Below are positions 47,207 to 60,990 of a stretch of 64,000 nt of DNA, one piece after another. The DNA comes from Nemophila menziesii. Its lineage: Eukaryota; Streptophyta; Magnoliopsida; Boraginales; Hydrophyllaceae. The stretch is taken from the NCBI GenBank assembly GCA_029959085.1, contig JARWIR010000003.1:36815505-36879504 (forward strand). The letters are read 5' to 3'. The notes under the pieces are model-generated. The model ran no database searches and was not told the origin of the DNA. It worked only from the letters and a program-made list of their open reading frames with translations. The stretch's first letter is position 1, and each line of letters starts with the position of its first letter. A program made the translations under genes and the position numbers.

Positions 47207-47508
47207 TTGATCATTCTTCTTTTTTTCTGAATTGATCATTCAAACTCTAACGATTCTTTGTATCTGTAACTATCTGTAATTTTTCTTCCCGGCTCATTTA
47301 TGGATTTGTCTTTGTACCATTGTTGTTAAAAACACTCGTTGTATTTCAATTGAATACTTCATTGCTTCTTGCCAATTGTATTTCAATTCTAAAATATATT
47401 ACATTATTTATTAATAAATTACTTTTAACTTTTGTATTGAATATGAATCAATTATCAAACCCACCTTATTAAAAAATTTAATTATAAAAAAACAAATTTC
47501 AATAAGTA
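47207..47508 (+). terminator. Kinase 3' UTR region (U4)
   Basis: AT-rich 3' flank with an AATAAA signal near 47413. No other gene is seen. Confidence 0.5.
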
Positions 47509-50500
47509 AACACCTTATTGTTCTGGAACTGTGGTGGTGCTAATGGCGAAGGCTTCCGGCGCGCGTTCAGTGATTTGATTTTTCTACACAAACCTTTTAT
47601 TGCGATTGTTGTCGAGACCAAGGCTTCGGAATTGGAGGCTACAAAGATTACCAAGTCTCTTAGAATGGAGAAATTTGTTCGTGTGGAAGCGGATGGCTTC
47701 TCAAGAGGAATTTGGGTGCTTTGGAATCCCGACGGCTTTTCGATCCAAGTTTTATCGGTGTCTAAACAGGTAATCAACTTATATATCTCAAAAGTCTCAT
47801 GTGTTTCTTGGATCCTTTCTGCAGTATACGCGAGTCCTACGGATTGGATTAGAGACTCGCTCTGAGAGGCGCTTGAGGATGCATCCACAACGATTAGCGT
47901 ACCGTGGCTTGTGGTGGGAGATTTCAACCAGATAGGTGACGAAGTGGACCAACTTGGGGGAACAGAAGGTACTACCAGGTCTATGGTCAAGTTTGAAAGG
48001 TGTAGGGACTCTTGTGGTTTAGAAGACTTAGGTTTCGAGGGGCCGAGATATATGTGGAGTGATTCTTGGAATACGGGGATGAGGATTCTGAAACGGTTGG
48101 ATAAAACGTATGGAAATCAGTTTTGATGGGAAACTTTCGTTCTGTCAAGGGTAAAACATCTGCCGAGAGTTCACTCAGATCACGCTCCCATTCTGGTTGA
48201 GGTAGCTGCGCCCATTTCGCCAAGGGTTTCAAATGTCCGCTTTGGGTTCGAGTTTTCGTGGTGCCATCACGAAAGCTTCCTACCTTTAGTAGAGGGTAAA
48301 TGGACTAAGGAAGGTGGTGGTCTAGGTGAGAACATTGCGGTGGGAGTTGGTAAAATGGAAGCGTGAGGTTTTTGATGATATAGTTAAACGGAAAAAAATA
48401 GACTTCTTGCACGCAGAGCCATTACAAATATCTTATAACGTTTCGCTAGTTGAACTTGAGAAAATATTGCGAGAAGAATTTGAAAGCGTACTTGCACAAG
48501 AAGGGTGGTATTGGTTTGATCGAGCACGAACGGAATGGGTCAATTTGGGCGAAAGAAATACGAAGTTCTGTCATAGAGCGGCGCAGATAAAATTGAGTAA
48601 GAACAGGGACTTTCGAATTAAGAATAACATCCATGAGTGGATTGAGAATTTAGAGGAGGAGAAGGCATGAGTTAGAGACTTCTTCGATGGGCTGTTTGCG
48701 ATTGAGGAGGTCACTTCGGATGTATTTGAGTTACCTAGACTACCTCACTTTTACACTGTGTGAAGTTGAATCACTTAGTGGTGGTATTTCGGATGAGGAA
48801 GTTTGTATTGCGGTGTTTCAGATGTCTCCACACAAAGCTCCTGGTCCGGATGGGATGATAGCCGGCTTATATCAACAGTGTTGGTCCATTGTGGGAAGTT
48901 CAGTATGTGAGATGATCTGACACGCGTTAGTGGTTGGTCACTTCCCGAAGGAGGTTCTTGGCACCCTAATTCATCTTATTCCGAAAGTGGGAGAGCTAGA
49001 ATATACTACGCAGTTCAGACCTATCAGCCTGATAAATATGAGTTAGAAGATTTGTATGAAAGTGTTAGTTAATCGCTTAAGACCTTTGTTATCGGAGTAT
49101 ATTGGTCCTTATAAGAGTAGTTTTCTCCCTAAACGGTCCAAAATTGATAATGTTGTACTTGTGAGTGAGGTTGATTACATGTTGCGACATTGTAAAGGGT
49201 TGACGAGTTATATGGCAATTAAAGTGGACTTAGCTAAGGCATACGTTAGGGTCAGATGAGACTTCATAAAGGATTCCTTGGAAACTCTAGGTGTACCTTC
49301 CACGTGGATAGCTGTGATCATAGCGGGAATGGAAGACAATTATCTATGTATTCTATGGCGTGGGGAGCGGATTAAACCAAAGAGAGGGATTCGAAAGGGC
49401 GATCCCATCTCACCGTACTTGTTCGTTATATGTATGGAGCGACTGTCACTTCTTATACAGAAACTAGTGGAAGAGGAGAGATGGAAACCCATTCGATTAT
49501 AACTAAGGGGTCTCCTATATCTCATATTTTCTTTGCCAATGATCTCATATTATTTGCAGAGGCTTCCTCTCATAATGTTGATCTTTTGCAGGGCACTTTA
49601 CTTACCTTTTGTCGGGATGCGGGACAATCAGTTAGCAGGGAAAAATAGATTATTTATTTTTAGAATAACATTGATGAGGACTTAGCTCTTGATATCACAA
49701 GGCGTGGTGGGTTCCAGAGAAGCGATTGTATTGGGAAATATTTGTGTGTCCCCGTCTTATCAGGGAGGAGGCCTAAGGGGTTTTATGGGGAGTTCATTAA
49801 TGGACTTTGGGGTAAGTTGGATAAATGGAAAGGGAATTCTCTTTCGCTTGTGGGTCGTATTACATTGGCTCAATCAGTTTTGAGTGTCGCCAATGTATAT
49901 CATGCAAGTGGAAAAGCTCCCCAATTACGTATGCCTTGAGATTGACAAGATTCGTCGTGAGTTTATTTGGGGGAACGCGTATGGTCAAAGACATATCAAT
50001 TGGGTAGCTTGGAAGTGTGTTTGTAGGCCTAATAGAATGGGTGGACTGGGGTTTAGATTAGCGGAGGATATGAATAATGCACAACTCAGCAAATTGGGTT
50101 GGAAATTGGTTCATGATGGTTTTTCTTTGTGGCCAATTGTGATGCGGGAAAAATACATTAAATCGACAATTTTTTAATATGTTTTAAGACTTAATGATTC
50201 CCGAATGTGTAGAGCCATCGTGGAAGGTATTGTCGTAGTTATACGGGGATCCCGATGGCTCGTGCATAATGGGGATTCTGTGTCGTTTTGGATGGATGGA
50301 TGGTTTGGTGAGACTCCATTGATAGGGCATGCACGGGGGGAGGTTGGCCCTTTTGAAAGACATAGAGCATTTAGTGAATTTATTAGTAGTGGTGGTGTTT
50401 GGATATGGGATAGCTTTCAGCATTTACTCCCTTCCTCAAAACTTCTAGAGATTACAAGTGTAAGTCTTGCGAAGGGTGATTCTAGGCGTGATGAACTCTC

Positions 50501-50852
50501 ATTGTTACGTGAAGTGCGAGGTGTTTACTCGGCTAAATCAGCGGTTTGGGACATAGATGAAACTGAGGTTAATTCGGAGGTCTATTGGAAGATATGGAAG
50601 ATAAAATTCCCTCAACGAACTAGGGTGTTGGTGTGGGGAGCAGTTCAGGACAGGTTACCAACAAGAGGTAACCTAGCTAGGAAGAGTATGGAGGTACCAG
50701 TGGCTTGCCCGTTTTGTGAGGTGGTAATGGAGAGCTCAATCCATCTTTTTCGGGACTGGTCAATGGTGAGAGAAGTTTTGGTACTAATCCGAAGGGAAAT
50801 GAGTAGAAACTTCAATGGTGACATGGAGTTGTAAAGTCCAGGTGGTAGCAGC
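47509..50852 (+). mobile_element. LINE-a 5' part up to the hAT insertion (U4)
   Basis: Same domains, ending in the left target duplication at 50845-50852. A TGA at 47863-47865 (Trp codon TGG in other units) breaks the endonuclease in this unit only. Private variants include KGLTSY for KGMTSY, and NYLCIL for NYLRIL in the RT. Confidence 0.9.
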
Positions 50853-52190
50853 TAGGGGTGCACACGGGTCAGGTACCCGGACCATCGACCCCTAGTTAAG
50901 AAATAACCCGCACTTGCGGGTTTAAGGTTCTCAAAACCGAGAACCAATCCATCAAACTTAAATGGTTGCGGGTTGGTTTTTCTAATATGGTTTCGGGTTT
51001 GGTTTGTGCGGGTTGGTTCGGTTTTGGTTTGGTTTCTGGTTTACTTTGCTTATTTATAATTTAGTCCATGAAAATTTAAATAACACATTTCAAGTTCATT
51101 ACAGCTTTGATTAAGCTAATACAAAACCAACTTAACCTATTACAACCTTAATTACCAAATACATAAAAGAAACAACCTTGAATTACAACTTAAAAGTTTT
51201 TAAACCATCAAAACCAAATAGATTAAGCTATTACAAACCCAAATTACCTGAATTACATAAAAATACATCATCCAAAAGACCAAAACCATAATTCAACTTT
51301 AACATTTCCAAAAATAAACTACAGCATATTCCAAGTTGTAGACCTTAGTTTATAGATACAAACACTAAGCTTCTTATTCCTTTCCAACTTCAAAATTTCC
51401 ATTCCATTTTCCAACCTGTTTCATAAGAGTTCGAGACTTTGCCTCTTTTATTTAGTTCCAAATTCAATGTTATATAATGTAATGCAGAAATATAACAAGA
51501 ATTTCATAGCCTCAGATCATTATATCATCATTGGCTATGAATTAGTGCCTCAGATTATTTTTTAAATCATCACAGGAACTTTAAACCTAAGGGACAAGGG
51601 ACATTGCATAAAGTATAAAACTGATTTGTAACTCGCAATAAGGTTATTGGACTACTTTATCACCATTCTTAATAACAACAACACCTTATTGTTATTATTA
51701 TTATGAATGGCGACAAAGTAGTCTATATAACCTTATTTTGTGCCTCATATTAGCAATTTAAATCATCACATGCACTTTATAAACCTAAGGGACAAGGGAC
51801 TTGGTCAATTTTACAAAACAACCTACAATGTTCAACTAACATATGCATGACAAAAGAATGTCATCTCTAATAAATTCCTCAGCTCAACTGTACAAAAAAT
51901 AAACCTGTACAAATCAAAATCATGTTAAATTGCATCATAGTAACCTCATGAGATTCTTTCTTAAGTCTATATGCACAAGTTTAGTCAAATGCAAGTTATT
52001 ATAGTATGAAACTGATGTATAACTCACATAAGGTTATTGGCTAATTCATTGAATCAGTTAGAGTGGATTGTGGACTTCCACTCAAACTTAATTCATCTAT
52101 TCCATAATAACCTACACAAGATAAAAAAATTCAAGTTAGATAGCAATAAAAATGTTCAAGTTAGTCTCGCAAATTGCAAAAAAATATTAG

Positions 52191-54254
52191 TTAGGTATTG
52201 AATTTGCCCAATTTAGCTTCCAAGTCTTCCACAAGTTGTTTAGATGTTCCAAGATTAATTGGAAGAGAAGATCTGAGCCAATTTTGAGTACAAATTAAAG
52301 CTTCAACTATTTTAGGGGACAATGAACTTCTGAATTGATCAAGTACTCTATGCACTTTCAGAAGCCACGGTTGAAACTGGAACAGCCAACACATGTTTGG
52401 CTAGTTGGGACAACACTTTAAACCTCATAGAATTACTTTTCCACCAATGTAAAATGTCAAAATTAGAAGCCATCTCTTCTATATCTTCTTTTAGATACTT
52501 ATCTAATTCAGATGCTTTAGAGGGGTGTTTCTCAGCCATGAAAGTTTGAAATCTACCACCAAGAACACAAGGAGTTTCAATTGTACTTGTAGTTGAACTT
52601 TCCACTTCACCACTAGATGAACTAGTAGGAGCAGCAGTTTTGTCATACACTTTAAACATCCTTGATAAAGCATCTCTAACCTTGGTAAGAAATATTTCAC
52701 TTTCAGCTGATGTATAAATAAAACTTAAATAGCATTGTAAGTATTGCATTTTTTCCCTTGGATTCAAAGCAACTGCCACATGGACAATAATGTTGATACT
52801 ATTAACTCCACAGTATATATTGAACTTTTTTTTCATCTCAGTTGCCATTTTACTAAGTACTGGATTTTCATTTGCACATAATTTTACTATTTTTTCCCAA
52901 ATTCTCACTATTTCATCGAATAAGAGATTTGTTGTAACAAATAAGGTACCACTAAATTTCTTAGTGGAAATGTAGAACAATTTCAGAAACTCAACAAAAC
53001 ACCTCACATTTTCCCAATCAATTAAGTTTGGAGGATTTCTTAAAGCATCTTTAAAGTGTGCAGTATAAGAAGAATCATCCACTTTTATTCACGCAAATAC
53101 GGTTTCGAATTTTTCAGCACACTCAAGCATTTTATAAGTAGAATTCCACCTTGTAGGGACATCAAGGCACAAGTTGGATTTACATTCAACCACCACAAAC
53201 TCACAAAACCTTTAAAAGCTCTAAATATTGCAGGAAAGCCTCTAACATATTTAACTGCATCTCGTATATTTTTGATACAAGCTTCTAACTCAACCATACC
53301 CTCTTTTACAATAAGATTCAAAATGTGAGCGCAACACCTAACATGAAGAAATTCATGTTTAAGAAGAGATTTTGTTTTTTCCCCTGCAACTTTCACAAAA
53401 TACTTAATTGCCACAATGTTAGAAGAAGCATTATCAACTGTCAAAGTAAGATATGAATTGATATTCCAATCCAAAAGAATTGCTTCTACTTTTCTACGAA
53501 TTGTTTCACCTTTATGATCCTCAACTTTACAAAACCCTATGACTCTTTTATTTTATTTCCAATTTGAATCCACATAATGGGCAGTCGAACACATATAATT
53601 CAAGTTTTGATTAGAGGTCCATGTATCAGTGGTCATATTAATTGTCATATTTTTCAACTCTTTTTTCAACTTAAGCTTTTCTTCTTCATATATAGTCATA
53701 CACTTTCGCATAATGGTCGTTCTATATGGTATAGTTTTATACTTGGGTTGCATTATTTTACAAAAAAATTTAAAACCAATGCCTTCCACAAATCTAAAAC
53801 TTAACTCATCTATAATGACCAATTGAGCTAGGGCCTTAGTACAAGCTTCAATAGAAAACACATAAGTTCCAACTACATTCTTTCCTTCATCAGATTTCGA
53901 GAAATTTAACAAAGTTTAGCCATCTTCTGTTGGAGGATAAAAGGGATATTTTGTGCATCTTTTAAGCTTAATGTGATTATTCATATTAGTTGTACCATGC
54001 TTTCTAGTATTAGCTGCATATGAATGTTCACAATATTTACAAACTGATCTTATACTACCATCTTCATAAGTAATAACTTCAAAGTGTTTCCAACAATTAG
54101 AGGTTTTTTTTATCTTTTTAGGGATATGTGGTAAACTACTAGAGGGGCGAGTGTTAAGAGTATCAGAAGAGTTACCAACAGGTGTTTGATCAATACCTTG
54201 AGTGGGTTGTATAGTAAGATCAATGATGGAATCAGAATCATCCTCCATACTCAT
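52191..54254 (-). pseudogene. hAT transposase, degenerate (h5)
   Basis: Common lesions plus a private nonsense codon at 53089-53091 (Arg CGA to TGA in ARIKVDD). The BED exon is in frame (8 T), as in U1, but carries CTKYPF and ITYED, as in U2 and U4. Confidence 0.88.
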
Positions 54255-54761
54255 TAATCTGCAAAACAAAACAAATAAATCAAAAATTAATTAGTAATAA
54301 TCATAAACTATAAAAATAAATCAATCTATTTTTAAAAATCATTTACAATAACCTAGATCTTCAAATTGATTACAAGAATTGAAGAAAAGAAGAATGATCA
54401 AAGAGATTGAAGATTCATACCTGGGAAAGGGGGCTTTGAAGAACACGAAACCCTATATCGGCCTTTTATACAAATCCAGAAAACCTCACATAACAATATC
54501 TCATTAACCATATCATAAAAAGTATTAACCATGGCTTAATCGATTAACCATGGTAAGCTTGTACATCGGAGGCGATAGACATCATGAGAGAAGTCATGAA
54601 CAATAAATGCGGACCTCAAAGGTTGTTTTAAAACCATCTAAATAATTAATGCGGAGTACAAAAGGAGCCTTGGAGAGAGACGGCGATGGATGGGTGCAGG
54701 GATGGGTTTCAGAGAGTAGCGAAGAGAGAAGGTGAAAAGGCTAGGGTTTAGCCCCGTTTTC

Positions 54762-54763
<2 letters not shown>

Positions 54764-54813
<50 letters not shown>
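54764..54813. repeat. (GA)n microsatellite in hAT h5
   Basis: About 25 GA units. Confidence 0.98.
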
Positions 54814-54819
<6 letters not shown>

Positions 54820-55089
54820 GTGTGAAAGAAGTCAGAAATGAGGTGGGTTATGTTTACCCACCTCTTTTATATTACATATATAAAAAAAATAAGTAATGGG
54901 CTGTTTTTGCGGGTTGGACCGGGTACCCGCGGTTTGGCCTTTTCACAAACCGAGAACCAACCCATATCCACCAAAAAAATTATTTTTGGCCCATCCCAAC
55001 CCATGGTTTGTGCGGGTTGGTTTTTTCGGGTTGGGTTGGGTCGGTTTCGTGCGGTTTTGTGGTTTCGTGGTTTTTCGTGTGCATCCCTA

Positions 55090-56271
55090 GTAGCAGCTAG
55101 CCTTCTTCCCAGGCGCTCCATAGTGGATACTCGGGTTTACAGCAAGATGGAGGGGCGATCTGCAACATCACCAGGTCGCGCAGCAGCGCCTCGAAGTCGG
55201 ACAGCTGCAGATAGGAGTAGCCACGGTGAAACAGGTACAGTCCATTAATTGTTTAGTCTCACGATCTTTTGGCTTGGATGGAACAGGTGTGGGTTTGCAG
55301 CATCATTTGTAGGGTCTCACTGAACAGCGCAGACCAGCTATGGGGGATCGGATGAACTCAATTCGTTACCACGAAGAGCTTAATAGTTCTGTTGCAAATT
55401 TTGCAGAAGAGGAGGACCTTTCAGGGCCAGATCTGCCACTGTCCGATGTCCAGTGGTGGTCAAAGAATTTATCTGCTAAAGGTCTCTTTGTCGGGGTCAC
55501 ATGAGATGCATTTTTTGGGTCCCTTATTAAGGTAATATGGCGAGCGTGTAACGATATTGTATTCAGTAGTGGAGGTATCCCCTACCGGGAAAGATATATT
55601 GCGTAGTGCCCGTTTCTTAGCACATACTTATGCAAAGGCTTAGGGGAATATCCCTGGAACTGTTTCAGTTAATAAAGGATCTACTAGCCTCATTGGATGG
55701 TGTAAACTGGTCAAAGGGGTGAAATTGAATACAAATGGAAGTTGTAATAGGTGGCGCAAGGAAAGTGGTGGTGGCGGTGTAATTGGAGATAGTGACGGAA
55801 TATGGATCAGGGGTTTTCGATGAAAATTTGCCATGATTAACTGTTTGTTATGAATTGATTGCGCTCTATGAAGGCCTTAGAATGGTTGAAGGAATGCCTC
55901 TTAAGGAGATTATTATCGAAGTAGATTCTTGGAAAGTGGTGGAGATATTATGTAGTGTGGGCAGGGACAAGGGGCCAGCAGCATTCTGGATTGGGAAAAT
56001 TCGTGAAATCTTGAAGAGGAATAGTTCGTTCGTCCTTAGAAGTTTTTATCGAAAGGCTGACTTTTGTGCGGATAGGCTAGCTCATTTGGGTTTGAAGCAA
56101 ACAGACATCTATCGCTCCCTTAAGGATCCTCCTAAGGAAATTTGGAAGTATCTCACACGCGATCGGATGGGATGGAAGACGCCTAGAGATGTTTTTAGTC
56201 CCTGAGTGTTAGATGATTTGTTAGCCTAGTATTCCACGATCCTATTGGATCTCCACTGTAACAAAAAAAAA
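55090..56271 (+). mobile_element. LINE-a 3' part with RNase H-like domain (U5)
   Basis: From the right target duplication to poly(A) at 56263-56271, with the U1/U3-type sequence after the tail. The RNase H-like ORF is 55855-56205. Confidence 0.86.
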
Positions 56272-56576
56272 CTTTTTGTTGAGAAATCCTGTTTTTATCG
56301 GTGGTTACTATTGTACTATATGCAGTGTACGGATGCGGGATGGCAAAAAAATGGTATCATTTCAAAATTAGTTTATTCATGATAGGTCATATGAAATGTT
56401 AAGAACAAGTACATTATGTAAAATATGTCTATACATGTTAGCAATGTTCTTCTGTCTCTTAATTGTATGTTATTCGATTTTTTTGAGCATGTTTCGGGTG
56501 ATGGTCGAAATCTGTATACGCTACAGACCCATGACATTCTATCTATTAATGCTAGTGATTCTAATGTGTCTATTTG
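56272..56576. other. Spacer between LINE-a tail and LINE-b (U5)
   Basis: Unassigned AT-rich spacer, U1/U3-type variants. Confidence 0.5.
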
Positions 56577-57108
56577 GTCATCTTCCTTCGGGTCTGAATG
56601 ATACACTTATTCACCTTATTCCAAAAGTGTCAGATCCGAACCAGGTACGTTTATATCGCCCGATTAGCCTTATTAATTGTCATGTTAAGTTTATTATGAA
56701 GGCCATGGTCAATAGACTCATGCCTATTCTGTCTAACATTATTGGCCCGTGCCAAAGTAGTTTCTTACCAGGTCGCTCTACGGTGGATAATGTTGTGCTG
56801 TTGCGCGAAGTGGATCACAAGATGCGTCACTAGCAAGGAAGGAACGGAATAATGGCCGTTAAAATCGACCTCGCAAAAGCTTATGACAAGATCAGATGGG
56901 AATTCATCGAAGAGACAATCCAACATTTTGGGTTTCTGGAAAAGTGGATAAAGTTGATTATGTCAAGTATGAAGGAAAACGAGATGCGGGTTTTATGGAA
57001 TGGGGAGCCGTTGCAACCGTTTATGCCTTACAGGGGTATTCGGCAAGGGGATCCCTTATCCCCGTACCTATTTGTCATGTGTATGGAAAGATTATCTATA
57101 TTAATTAA

Positions 57109-57308
57109 GAAGCTTTGTAGCTCGGGAAGGTGGTAGGAGGTTCAGATTGGTCGTGGGGGTCCCAAATTGTCTCACTTATTTTTCGCGGATGATCTAATCC
57201 TTTTTGGTGAAGCTTTGTAGCTCGGGAAGGTGGTAGGAGGTTCAGATTGGTCGTGGGGGTCCCAAATTGTCTCACTTATTTTTCGCGGATGATCTAATCC
57301 TTTTTGGT
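57109..57308 (+). repeat. 100-bp tandem duplication in LINE-b (U5)
   Basis: Identical copies lie at 57109-57208 and 57209-57308. Confidence 0.97.
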
Positions 57309-58267
57309 GAAGCTTCTCTTTTGCAGGTGCATATAATACAAGAGGCGGTGGAGTTGTTTTGCAATGAAGCGGGTCAGACCATTAGTGCGGAGAAGTCGCT
57401 GATTTATTTCTCCTCAAATGTTCCGGAAACACTTCAGAAGGAGCTAACATTATCAAGTGGTTTCTGCCATAGTAGCTCGTTTGGCTCGTACTTGGGTGTC
57501 CCCATCTTATCTGGTAGACTTCCTAAGGGTTTTTATAAAGGGATATTAGAAAAAATGAGAGGCAAGTTAGCGGCGTGGAAGACAAAGACTCTATCTCTAG
57601 GCGGCCGTATCACGCTAGCCCAGTCTTAAACGCAATGCTGGTTTACCAAATGCAATTTATGAAGCTACCCAAGTATGTATGTAAAGAGATTGATAGAGTG
57701 GTCCGAATTTTTATCTGGGGTTCCTCAGATCCAGAGAGAAAGATACAGTGGGTTGCGTGGGAACAAATTTGTAAACCAAAAAAAATTGGTGGTCTTGGAA
57801 TAAGAAGCGCAGAAATGTATAATTTGGCTTTGCTTGCTAAGCTTGGTTGGAGAATTTTTATTGGAGACGAATCGGTAGCGTGGGTCCAAATATTCAGAAA
57901 CAAATATTTCAAAAACGGGGTCCTTAATCGTATATTGAATGGGAGTGAGTCAAGTGTCTGTAAAGCAATTGTTGTGGGGGTAAATGCTATTCTAGATGGT
58001 ATTGCGGAGCAAAGGGTTGAGGGTGGACCGAGCGTAAGGTGGAACTTTCATAGTTCGGGGTCTTTTACCGTCAAGCCGGCTTTTATGATGTTTGACGAGC
58101 GAGAAGAGGATACGCCTTCGTAGTCTCTGCAGAACGAATCTTACTTATTTATTAAAACTTGCATACGATCTGTATACTTGCAGAACCGTGCTAGATTAGG
58201 GTGACTAATTGCACTTATTTATATTCTAATTTTATCACACCCTAGTCGACACCAGGGCATTATCAAG

Positions 58268-58858
58268 ATGGCCTCGAATATATTGGTTAATTGGGTTAAG
58301 CCATGTGATGGAGACAAATTAAACATTGATGGAAGTTTTATTTTTGAAAAGAAGATGGCCGGTATTGGTGGCATCTTGAGGGACATGTATGGGTCGTGTA
58401 TTGCTGGATTTATGGGACCTTGTCTCGTTGATTCTCCTTTCATTTATGAACTTTTTGCATTACTTTTTGGTCTTAAATGGGTTTTGTGCAATGGTTATGT
58501 CGAAATGATGATCGAAACAGATTCGAAGGAACTCCACGCGCTAGTGAAGGACGGTGAGAGTTCAACTCACTATGAGAGGGGCTCGGGGATGTTCCACGCG
58601 CTAGTGAAGGGCGGTGGGAACTTAGGTAGCCGCCATGTTTCAATTATAGGAGAATGTTGTGCAATCTTGAAGAGACACCCAAAGCTCGAGCTATGTCATG
58701 TGTTCCGGGAAGCTAACTTTTGCGCAGATAAACTAGCAAAAGAAGGTGCGAAGATGCATTCTCAGCCTATTGTTTTTACGGACCCCCCTGATTACCTGTG
58801 GAACTATATTACGAGAGATAGAAGTGAGTGCGCGACTGCTAGAGTCGTGCTAGATTAA
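58268..58858 (+). CDS. LINE-b RNase H ORF, 196 residues (U5)
   Basis: Uninterrupted. CADK as in U2/U4, but STHYERGSGMF as in U1/U3. RDMYGS replaces RDRYGS here only. All four acidic positions are present. Confidence 0.7.
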   Translation: MASNILVNWVKPCDGDKLNIDGSFIFEKKMAGIGGILRDMYGSCIAGFMGPCLVDSPFIYELFALLFGLKWVLCNGYVEMMIETDSKELHALVKDGESSTHYERGSGMFHALVKGGGNLGSRHVSIIGECCAILKRHPKLELCHVFREANFCADKLAKEGAKMHSQPIVFTDPPDYLWNYITRDRSECATARVVLD

Positions 58859-58934
58859 TAAGAACTCGTGTTCTATTTGTAATGTTTTGTTCTTAACGGC
58901 TCTTTTATGAGTTTCCTATGTATGAAAAAAAAAA

Positions 58935-59468
58935 TTATAAGGAATTAGATAATTAAAAGTAGGAGCAATAGTGGAATAAGTTAAAAAAAAAAAAAGGACT
59001 TTATAGAGAATTAAAAAAAAAATTAGACTTCCTAAATGATAGGTTATACGTATTTGAACTTAATAAATTAATAACTTAATATATAATTCATTTTTATTTA
59101 ATTAACTAAAATAGTTAATAATAATAATTTTTGTTATTTGAGTTTAATCAGCATTATTTTATTTATTTTTGAATTAGGGATTAATAAAGAAACTAAACTA
59201 AACTAAAATTTGATTCTTGGTTTTTTTTTTTTTTTTTATCGTTCTAACTTTGCAGGTTGACATTATATTATATATTTTGAAAGGATGGTAATTCACTAAT
59301 CAATAAAAGTGATTGTATTGTAACAGGACTCTACCACTATCAGCTATATAAACAACCTCGGTTACTTGATTCTTCTTACACCATTAAATCCCCTCAGAAG
59401 ATATCTAGTTATCGATTCTTCTTACACCATTAAATAATCTATCTAGCTCATCTAACAAAGTTCAGAAC
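58935..59468 (+). promoter_or_regulatory. Kinase upstream region and 5' UTR (U5)
   Basis: AT-rich, TATA box TATATAAA at 59345-59352. A 4-bp insertion (TCTAGCTC for TCTC) lies in the predicted leader near 59445. Confidence 0.65.
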
Positions 59469-60990
59469 ATGGATAAGGAAGATGTTAATATTGTTAAGAA
59501 AAAGGAATCGGAAATTGATTTAACAAAGGTCGAAATAAAAAACGTCATAGCTCATGGCACTTACGGTACTGTTTATCGTGGAATATATGATGGCCAAGAC
59601 GTTGCAGGTATGTAAATTCAACTCTCTCTCTGTCTCTCTATTTGTTAATCATATTCTATTAGCAATTTTACGCTATAATTGTGTTATTATGATGTATGAA
59701 GCTTAATGAATATCTGAATAATTTGATGGACTTATATGTGTGTCTCTTTCGATTCAATTCTCACTAGTATGTAATTTTCTGCATTATAGTGAAAGTATTG
59801 GATTGGGGAGAGGAAGAGATTGCCACTGATGCTAGAACAACTGCACTTCGGACATCGTTTCGCCAGGAGATTGCAGTTTGGCAAAAACTTGACCATCTAA
59901 ATGTTACAAAGGTTCATCATCTCATATATTAATTTATTTTAATTCAAGGTAATAATATGTTATGTTTTTAACGTTTTCACAGTTTGTTGGAGCTTCTACG
60001 GGAACATCAAAGCTTAACATCCCTACAGATATTACTTCTAATGGTGGTCCTGCTAAAGCCTGTTGTGTTGTTTTAGAGTACCTAAACGGTGGGACTCTGA
60101 AGAAATATTTGATTAGGCACATCAGAAAGAAACTCCCCTTTAAAATAGTGATTCAACTTGCTTTGCATCTTGCTAGAGGGTAAGTAAAGTTGAACCTTAA
60201 TTTCTCGCCTTTAATTAAAGAAAGACTTAGATTAATTTTGGGTTTTTATTGTGTTTGTTTTTTTTGCAGTTTAAGTTATCTTCATTCAAAATCGATTGTG
60301 CATCGTGATGTAAAAACTGAGAATATGTTGCTGAATGCTCAACTAACGTTAAAGATTGCTGATTTTGGGGTTTCTCGAGTTGAAGCCCAAAATCCAAGAG
60401 ACATGACCGAGCTAACTGGTACACTTGGATACATGGCTCCCGAGGTATATATAATAAAATCAGAATTCATGTTTTTACATTGAAAAATTCAGCTAAGGTT
60501 TATATTATATGTGGGACTAACAAGGAGTACTTTTTCTTTATATATCTATAGGTTCTTGATGGGAAGCCTTACAACCACAAGTGTGACGTTTATAGCTTTG
60601 CAATATGCTTATGGGAAATCTATTGTTGTGACATGCCTTATGCTGATCTTAGTATGTCCGAATTATCTTCAGCAGCTGCTCATAAGGTTTATTTCTTTTC
60701 CAAATAGTCTTTGTTGACGATTTTTTTTTGATGTTTTTATTGGAATATTTTTTAAGATAAATTTGTTGTGGTACTTGCAGAAACTAAGACCAGATATTCC
60801 AAGATGTTGTCCAAAATCATTGGCAAAGATTATGAAGAGATGTTGGGATGTAAATCCAGAAAAACGTCCTGATATGGATGAAGTAGTGAAAATGATTGAA
60901 GCCATTGATACTAGCAAAGGTGGTGGTATGCTTCCCGAAGATCAAGCCCGTGGATGTTTCTCCTATTTCAGCAAACCCCGCGGTCCATGA
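59469..60990 (+). CDS. Raf-like protein kinase, intact (U5)
   Basis: Exons 59469-59607, 59790-59911, 59983-60179, 60270-60444, 60552-60686 and 60781-60990 encode the same 325 residues. As far as I can compare by eye, the coding exons of U2-U5 are free of substitutions. Confidence 0.92.

Larger units (their letters stand above)
50853..55089 (-). mobile_element. hAT transposon h5 with both ends (U4/U5), 4237 bp
   Basis: Complete element: TAGGGGTGCACACG at 50853, CATCCCTA ending at 55089, GTAGCAGC at 50845-50852 and 55090-55097. The left end and C-terminal region resemble h3, while the BED region resembles h2 and h4. It is non-autonomous for lack of a working transposase. Confidence 0.95.
56577..58934 (+). 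mobile_element. LINE-b, truncated (U5)
   Basis: A mixture of variants: the TAG after HKMRH (56831-56833) and AYDK as in U2/U4, but RIFIWGSSD and KPKK as in U1/U3. Poly(A) is at 58925-58934. TLSSGF replaces TLASGF in this unit only. Confidence 0.88.
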
